NCBI GenBank assembly: GCA_008933995.1
Contig: WARS01000007.1
Coordinates: 7,808,923 to 7,872,922 of the forward strand
Direction of reading: 5' to 3'
DNA from: Datnioides undecimradiatus
Taxonomy: Eukaryota; Chordata; Actinopteri; Lobotiformes; Datnioididae
DNA length: 64,000 bases
Under the pieces are notes generated by a model, which searched no databases, was not told the origin of the DNA, and saw only the letters and a program-made list of their open reading frames with translations. Positions 13,813 to 22,700 of this stretch are shown here, one piece after another; the stretch's first letter is position 1; each line of letters opens with the position of its first letter. Position numbers and translations under genes: made by a program.

Positions 13813-13830
13813 TCTGTTTCTTTTATCCAG

Positions 13831-14275
13831 TGGTTTGGGGTTTTTTTTTGTTTGTCCCGAATAGGAATTGCCGTTTCATTCGTTCGTTCAGTCGTTTCAT
13901 TGATAATTTAAGAAATATCAAGTATTTAAATTTCAAAGCATCCCTTTGATTTTCCAGAACACCCCAGAAATTCCTGATAACAGTGTGGTGTTTCTGTGTT
14001 CACAAAGACTCAAGGTAAATCTCCTGATAAAAAATACTTTTTGTTTCTATTTGTATTATTCATGTTTTAAAGGTTTCTATACATTATGAGTGTATATACA
14101 TGTCAGATAATAATCTAATTAAGCAGATATGGATTTTGTCTGCACAAGATAGTCTTGTGATGTTTTTTTTTTTTAACCATTATTTGACGAGAAAAATCCA
14201 AAACAACCATTGACAGCTTCTTCAAATATTGATGTTTGCAAAACAGATTTCTCTTCAGAAAAACACATGAAATAT
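13831..14275. other. short intergenic gap between convergent 3' ends
   Basis: About 450 bp lie between the distal rab27b poly(A) signal (+) and the first - strand AATAAA (14296-14301) of the facing gene. It holds no gene or recognised repeat. Confidence 0.45.
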
Positions 14276-16656
14276 ACCCAGAATTCACAGAAGAATTTAT
14301 TTGCATTTGGTACTAAGAAACTTCTCACCAAAAGAGAGAATGTGAAAAACAAAAAATAAATACCCGAGAACAGCAGAGCCAGTAGAGTTTGAAGTGAAAT
14401 TACAAAAATAAGTCAGTGTTTTCTATTTCTTTTTACATATCTTAAGACACTTGTGCTCCACTCGCTTGTGTCCATGCTGGGGATGCTGTGTAGCAATTTA
14501 AATTCCCATCAACTGAAACATAAAACTCTTTCACTGACAAAACATGAGATTTTATGCTCCTGTTTCCAAAAAAAAAAACCAAAAACCAAAACACAAAATA
14601 AACCATTAAATGTAAACATAACAGAAAATCCAAACTGTATCTGAATATTAGCTGGAGGCTGCAGTGTGTTTATGTGTTAATGACCGACATCCTTTAAGCG
14701 GGAAGCATGCAGAGGACTGTTGGCTTCAGTTTCCTCACAACTCCCAGAGGAGAAAGTGAGGTTTCTTTCAAATTAAAGTACAGATTAACTGTTTTGGCAA
14801 TAACTAATATTTCAGAATGAGACCAGTGAATTTGCTACTGATAAATTTTGAATTGACCAACCGACACCTGTTTGTTTCTGTCTATTCACTAGTGCTATGT
14901 TTGAAATTGAAAAAGAAAAAGTGACTTACTCCAAAATAAAATCAAACATTAAACAGATGGTACAGAAAACTGTGTTTCTAACACAATAATCTGTAAAACC
15001 TTCTATTTCTTTGCCTCTTCCACACTTTGCATTAACACACAAATTGAATCCAAACTGTATTTAGACATTTATTTTACTTCTGAGAGCTAAAACGTCTCTT
15101 TCATATTCTGTTGTGAGTAAATTTGATTGAACACAAATAGGTTGCAGATTAATGCTAAGTGTGTAGTGAGATTTTCTTGTTCCTCTGTCTTCTTTGCTTA
15201 TCTTATCCCTTAAAACTCATCTTATGAGGCACAGTAAGTTACATTCATACAGCAGCAAACCCCCTAAAAACTGATCTCTAAAATCATACAAAATGTCATT
15301 CTCTAAAATAATCATTTTGCCCTGCAAGCAACTGCAAATACATAAAATTCAATAATCTTCAAATCATAAAAACATCAAAACAAAAAGTGTTCAATATAAA
15401 TAAGCTTAAAATTGTTTGTGTGGATCAATAACAACCACAATCACGTCCACAGATCCCTCCTCCACAGTTGTACCACGTTGTGTGTCATTACCCTGGAATA
15501 TTTCAGCTACCAGTGTGGAAAATGTTCAAATACTGCAGATGAGTGTGTTACACATGTTAAACTAAACAGTTTCTAACAGGAAATCCCTCCTTATGAAAGA
15601 CCTTGTCAGCAAAGCTCCACCAAATATAAACAAATGCTGCAAAATCAGAGAAGTTTGTCAAGTTTACAAGGAACCAATAAACCTTTCAGCTTCCTATTTT
15701 CTTTTCCAAAAACTGAAAAAAGCTTTAAAAAAAAAAGTCCCGCTCCAAATGTTGTTTGACTGAAGTCGGTCAGAGCTCGGAGACATAATGCTTTGTCTTA
15801 CTGGATGGCAGATAAACCTCACGCTCCAGAATGGACTACTACATGTTTACAGCTCATTCGAACAGACTCCTGCTGTGGCAACAAGAACAGATTAACAACT
15901 ACAAGGTACCGTTTATCAAATCCTTACAATTTCATTACTATCACAGTAAGTTTAATATGTGTGTATGTCTGCACCAAGCTCTCCCTTGGCAAATGAGCAG
16001 AACAAGATTCTCTTTAATATTTTATGTAATAGGAAAGGTGAAAAAATGGGGTTTAATATGTCAAAAGACCGGATTCGTGTGTCGGTTAAACGTGTGAGAT
16101 CACCGGGTGCTCCTCTCTCTGTGGTGCTCTTTGTGTTGTGATTCCTGCTGATCCCCAGGAGATGGCGATACTTTTGTAGTGTCTGTGATTTCCTAAGAAT
16201 TTCTTGAGAAATTCCCCTGAAGGAGCTTTGAAATTTGATACTAATTATGGAGGAAATACGGGAAAAACAAAGTTCAGCTAGTGCACACATTTCAAATTGG
16301 CCTGCTTTTTAAAAGTCTATATACCTCTGCTTTTTTAAGGAAAATGTATAATTTTAGCTGTGTTTTTCCTATAACTGGGGGTAGTTTACATTGTTCTTTC
16401 CGGGAAGAAACAACAAGACCTGTAACAACACGAATAAACCTTTGAACTTGTAGTTTAACGGAGCCCACAGCAGTAAAGGAAAAGATCTGCGTGGACTTTT
16501 GGGTTTGGTCTTGGTGCATCCTGCAGATGCCTCCTGGCTATTAATAAAGAGTTGCTGGCAGGTTTAAAAAAGTCTCATGTCCACAGGCCATGACTGCACT
16601 GTCAGTGCAAACCCTGTTTTAATGTTTTGTGGGGAGAGATTGTGAAGTGCGAGGCT
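14275..16656 (-). other. presumed 3' untranslated region of the cingulin-like gene
   Basis: About 2.4 kb follow the TGA at 16657-16659. It is AT-rich with no coding exon recognised on either strand. Confidence 0.45.
14296..14301 (-). promoter_or_regulatory. poly(A) signal candidate, cingulin-like gene
   Basis: AATAAA on the - strand (ATGCAAATAAATTC). A second candidate is at 15068-15073 and ATTAAA variants lie near 16013. Which one is used cannot be told from sequence alone. Confidence 0.35.
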
Positions 16657-16774
16657 TCAGACTTTGGTGACGGTGGTTGTTTCTTCCTGCAGCTGATCTT
16701 CATCTTCGTCGTCGACACTCAGGTCCAGCCTCAGGTTGTCCAGAGTCTGACGAATGGTCAGAGTCTCTTTACGC
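16657..16774 (-). CDS. cingulin-like gene last coding exon and stop
   Basis: 118 nt encoding RKETLTIRQTLDNLRLDLSV, then an acidic tail DDEDEDQLQEETTVTKV and TGA. Acceptor CCCAAACAG. Confidence 0.87.
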
Positions 16775-19700
16775 CTGTTTGGGAGACAGTTACTGCAGTT
16801 ATCTGCAAGTTATTAAATCACTATGGCTACTAAAACAGAAATTATAAATTATAAAGCGACTTTTACGATGTCTTCTGCCCTGTTCATTCATGTCTCTGTA
16901 TATGAGTGTGTGTGTGTTTTATGTTATTGAAAGTATGTACTTCGTCTGCATGTGCTGGTCGAGCAGCTGCCTCTGCAGCCGGCTGCTCGTCTCCCTCTCC
17001 TCGGCCAGCTCTCTCTGGGTGTGGCGGTACTGCGCCTCCTTCCTGCTCGCCTCCTCCTCTGCCTCATTCAGCTGTCGCTTCAGAGAGCGGATCCTCTGGG
17101 TCATCTGGAGGAGCAGTCACAGAGCAGCGGTTAGTTTGGACACACAGGACTGGACGGACATACTAACAACAGTGTCCATTAGTCAATATGTTGTTTGTCC
17201 TGCTTAGTTGAAAGTTCAAATAGTGTGAAAACCCCAAATGTTTTGTTGTACTACCCTCACATGTGGTGCGTGATCATGTGTGTGAGTGCATGTGTTACCA
17301 GGTCTTTCTGCTCAGTAGCTATCCTGTGCTCCTCTTCCATCTGGTCGCTCAGCTCGTTGATTCTCCTTTCCATTTTGCTGATGGTGTTTGTCAGAACAGC
17401 TTTGTTCCTGCACAAAACACGAAGACATGTACAGTTACACAGAACTACGACACGTCCAAACTTGTGTGTTTCTCTGCTTCATTGCTATGGTTATGGCTAC
17501 GTTTGCTATTCTTATTCAGACCACACTGCTGTGTTATGCATCACACACTTTTATTAAAATGAATTAGAAGAAAACCATTATTTTACTCATTCAAATCCAA
17601 GAATTCTAATTCAAGAAAGTCAAGAACAAACCGACGTAAAACTGCAGTAAGCGGATGGTGCTATAACAGAGGTCATGTGACTTACCTCTCCTCAGTCCTC
17701 AGAGTGTTCTCCAGGTCTTTGACTCTACTCTCTGCCCGAGAGATAACATCCTCCTGGACTCTGGAGCTGTGAAGCTCCTCCACCTCTAGACGCAGCTCAC
17801 GGAGCTACAGAGAGACAGACAGACAAGAGACATTTGTATTAGAGATTAAGTTTAACAATCACATAATTTGTCACATAATTTGCCTGTGTTATACTAAAAG
17901 GAGAAGTGAAACAAAGCACGCTCTCGCTCTCTCTCACACACACACGCACACATATTACCTGTCTCTCCATGCTAGCCTTCTCAGTTTCCATCAGGTCGTT
18001 CAGATCTTTCTCCTGAATCAGCTTCAGCTGCAGCTGCTCAGTCTGATGGTAAACACAGTAATGTCTTAATAAGCAGCCAAGTGCAATCAGTCTCATCATC
18101 TTGTTCTGAACATTGGAATCTTGCATTATGTCCTGTAAATGACATCAAAATTCACAGGTAACTCACTTCCTGTCTGTGTGTTTACCTGTTCAATAGCTCT
18201 CTTGTGTTTGGCGGCCCACCTCTGCTCACTGTCATGCAGCTCCTCCAGATCACTCTCCATGTCGATCATCTTCTCCTGAGGGGAGGAGAGTTCGCAAAGA
18301 ATGAGTCACAGACACACAACAACTTATGAAAACTTTCCTCAGACAGCTTCTGATCTGAGGTCACTCTTCTTCATGATGGGCGACTGTCTGTTGTCTCATC
18401 AGCAGAACATACCCGGGTTATTTAGAAATGGGGCAGATTAAGTATCTTCAGAAATAGTGACATGATGAATATTTGGGATTATGGAATTAGCACGCTGATT
18501 GCTAAACAGGATTTGAATAATTAATGCCTCATTAACCCCGAACTCTGATGGTTTGCACGACTGATTAATTCAAGCGGACATCTCTGTTTGAATCATTAGG
18601 TCACGTATGCAAACACACTGTGGATACTGTTGGAGCTACAGCTGGAAATAGGAAGCGTTTCCTTCCAGGATGAAACACTCAGAAAATAAAGAATATTTTT
18701 CTATTTTTTTAAAGTCAAAAAAGGAAGGTGTGTCAAATTTGGTTTTGTTTCCCTCAGTTTGTTTAGAAGTCTGAAACTTAGTGAAGGTCAATACACATAT
18801 TTTTGTGTTGATGCTGCTCATAGGTTAGATATTTCATATGTTTAAAGAAAAAGTCTGGGGACACGCCATATTTTCTTAAAGCAAACAAATCGCCGGAGAT
18901 GTTATTGCTCAGTGATATTGAGCTCTGCTGTTAAACTTTTAATTTTATCTTTAGTTTAAATGACATCACTGACACACTTCTGCACAGGGCTTTCTTTATC
19001 AGCATGAACAGACACACTGTAGTTTACTTTGACTAAATCCCACACAGCAAGTCTTGCAGCTCCAAATACTGCAGAAAAATAAGAGAAAACCTTGTGTGTA
19101 TTAGTCCTCAGCTGAAAATAGTCCCTCACAAATGCGCTGTGGCCATTGGTTGAGTAGACTAGAAACTACAGTGACCTGCTGTTTTAGGAAATCCTTGAGG
19201 AATCCTTGTCTTAGCATTTGCTAACAATAAGCCTCACCGTCCCTTATATCTGATACAAATTTTGTATAAAATAGGTATTACCCACTGAAATACTGTGCAA
19301 AAACATCTTGGGTTATGACTTGGGCTTTGAGATGATTTAAACCAGCACCTGAGCCTGTTTGACTTGTTTGACCAGGTCTTCTTTGGCCTGGTTAGTGGTC
19401 TGCAGCTCCATGCGGAGGTCCTCCACCATCCTCTCTGCCTGCTTACACTGCAGCTGTATCCTCTCCCTCAGCTGGATCTCCTCCTCCAGTGTCTGCTCCT
19501 TATCAATCAGCTTACCAGATACCTGCGCAACACACATAGAAACACAGTCACGTCCTGAGGCTGCATTCATTACTAAAGGTTATTACAAATGGTTTTATGT
19601 CTTGTATGTAGCTCTTTTATGAATCCAAGTGTTAGACAATACCTCTCCCTGAAGTTTGTTGACGAGGGTCTGCAGTCTCTGAAGCTCCTGCTCCTTCTCC

Positions 19701-22700
19701 AGCAGACTCTCCTCCAGCTCCTCCACCCTCAGCTGGCTGTCCTCGCGCAGCTTCTGCTGCAGGCTCAGCTCAGCTGAATTCTGCGTTGACAGCTGCAGGG
19801 CCTCACTCAGCTGGAAACACACACACACAAAGTTACTGTACACATACAAACATCGGTTATCCCCTGGATTTACCACAGAAGCTCTAAAATAAGTGTCTCT
19901 ACAGATGGTGTTTGTTATATTTAGCACCTTTATCAGCCTATTTTGAGCAACCAGAGGTGGAAAGAGCTTGATAAACTAAATTGAATCCATGAAGCGGAGT
20001 ATACAAAAGACACCCAAAACATATCAAACAGATTAAAAAACATCTTAGGGGAAATTAGGTCATATCCACTGGTTTTGCTTATGGGATCCAATTTTCTTTT
20101 TGTCAGTCTGGATGCAGTAGTCTAAAGAGCCTGTCTGTCTCTGTACCTCTGTCTCCAGTCTGAGGATGGCGCTGTTAAGTTCAGATGTCTTCTTGTCTTT
20201 GGTGCCTTTGTCCACCTCCAGCTCCTCCAGCTGTCTCTCCGCCAGCCATAACTTCTCAGACAAGTTCTGGGCATGCTTTGTCTGCTTCTCCAGGTTCTCC
20301 TGAACACAACAAACACACAGAGTTCTGGGCTCTGCTTCCCGCCTTACTTATCAGACAGACAGCAAATTCTGACCTTTAGTCGAGAGACTAAATGAAAATT
20401 GGCTAAAACATAAAAATCACAGGAAGAGGCAGCCACACACTGAGTTGGCACATGTTACACATCACAAGGATTTTAACGATCCTCTGTATAGTCTCTATAG
20501 TATGAATCAAAATCAGCGTTTTTACTCATTAATGCAGCCCAGTTTTTGAGTTGCTGCTGCGTAAGTCGACGTACCTCAGCATCCTGGATCCTGTTCTGGA
20601 GCGACTGCTGGAGAAAATTGAAGGCGTACTCCTGAGTGTTGGCCTCCACCATCACTTCCCGGGCCTCCTTCACCTCAATCTGCACAGCACAGGAAAACAG
20701 TTAATAATGCATATGATACAAACTATATCAATCTATCCATCCATCCATCTGCACACACCTCCATCTCTCTCAGTCTCTCAGCCATGGATTGGTTCTCTCT
20801 CTCCATCTCTATCATCTGCTCTCTCATCCTCTTCATCTCGTTGTTCAGCTGAGTGTTGGTCCTCAGCAGGTCCTCGTTGTTCACCAGCAGGCCGCGCATC
20901 TCAAACCTTGACAAGGTGACAATTATCAGACTGTGTCAAACTCAAGTTTTATGCTGCTAGGACAGAGAGGAGAGGAACTTAAAAACAAAAGAATCCCTTT
21001 TTTGTTAAGCTTTAGTGGTTAAAGTTCTAATAATAGTTTTGAATAAGAAATAAGAAATGCTTTTCAACTCAAGTGTTAGATTACAAGCATAAGAGTGCAT
21101 TTGAGTAATGATGCCATCTTAACACAAAATATTCAAGCACTACCTCAGCTGAGAGCAGAATTTCTACAACCTCTCCTGATCAAAGGTTCCTAATCTAATC
21201 CACCAGTGATGTCACACTGTACTGACAGCCTCACAGCCTGAGGCCATTTTATATTACCACTGCAAAGACGACAAAGTCAACCAGTGGAGGAGGTTGTCCG
21301 AACACAGCATTCTCAACATGGTTTTTAAGTTACTTAAGATTTACCAGAGAGGCAAAACATGTGGAAAGAATGAAAGGAAAATGCAAGCAAACCAGAAAAT
21401 AAGACGAAAAAAAGAAAACTGTCCGACCTGATCTGGTTCCTCTCCTTCTCCATCTCCACACTCTCTGCCTCCAAGAACTGGTTACGCTAAGGAGGACACA
21501 CACAACCATACATCATTGTAATATCGGTTTCTTTGCTCCGATAACAACCACTGTGACTTCATAGATTAAAATCCTTAAAACTCTTAATGCTGACCACCTT
21601 CTGTTGTAGCAGATAGTCTGGTTCAAGACCTCGGCCAGAATACCTTTCTTAATATTCTAAGTTGTTCAATAAACAAATAAGCATCCCAACATCTCACGTA
21701 TTAGCTCTAATCCCTTTCTGTCCAGGATCCATCAGATCTGCTGATTCTTTTTTTGTGGTAAAATCACATTTTTATTAGCAGAAATGTGTGTGTGTGAACC
21801 CTGAAATGATCCAGGTGATGAACCCTACCTTCTGGCAGGTGTCCAGCTGCTTGGTCAACTCCTCTATGTAGTCTTTTCTATTGGGCGCTCCCAGAGTGGC
21901 AGAACGCATGCTGTAGTGGACGGGTGCCGCCTGCAGCAACAAACAACCCATCAAAAACCAAAATATATAGAGAGAAACATTGAAATACATTAGATAATAT
22001 GGATAGGATGGTAGTGTGTTTTATCTGAGTGTGTATGAGTGCTCATACAGTGTTGGTGAGCTCTGTCCTCCTCTTCACCAGAGTGTCGTAGGCAGAGAAT
22101 CGAGGGCGAGGGGAGGTGAGCGTCGGCGTGGTTATGCCCACCGGACTGGTACTGCGACTGTTGAAGCTGTACAGGTTCATTTCTGAGGTGGAGGGGGACA
22201 GTCCACCCTGAACCTGGAGAAGAAGAAGGGGATGCAGAAGGGGGTCAGTATTGATTCTGTAGGATTTGCTGATGCTAAACCAGCAAGCTGAAACGTCTTG
22301 AAGTAGAAAAGAGAATCTGCTTACAGTTAGTAGAATTGTTGTTGTTGACTTTTTAATATATTTTATATGTTTAAGAGCATTTCTAAACAATGAGAAAATA
22401 AAACAAAATAATGTACATAAGATGAAGAAATAAGAAAGAGTGTTTTCGACCAAATTACGAACCTTGAACTCAGAAGTTCGGTACATGGGGTTGTAATCTA
22501 TGGAGGTGGCCGTGGAGTACGGACTGTTGAACACCCTGGGAGGGCTGTCAACGACACCCAACTGTAAAAAACAAACACCACAACAGTGATTTCATGCTGC
22601 CAATCATTGATAAAATTACAGAAAGACTTCACAGACAGGACAAAAGTCAGAATGCAGGCTGAAGCCAAATTCAGTCAAAAGTATCAGTTTGGATAAAGTT

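Larger units (their letters stand above)
7964..13830 (+). other. rab27b: rab27b presumed long 3' untranslated region
   Basis: No plausible coding exon is found on either strand in this 5.9-kb AT-rich stretch. It ends at AATAAA (13807-13812) followed by a GT-rich element around 13830. Internal AATAAA copies at 9048 and 9215 could act as proximal poly(A) signals. The extent is inferred from the first strong signal before the convergent gene and from the known very long 3'UTR of mammalian RAB27B. The palindromic repeat at 11300-11830 lies inside it. Confidence 0.6.
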
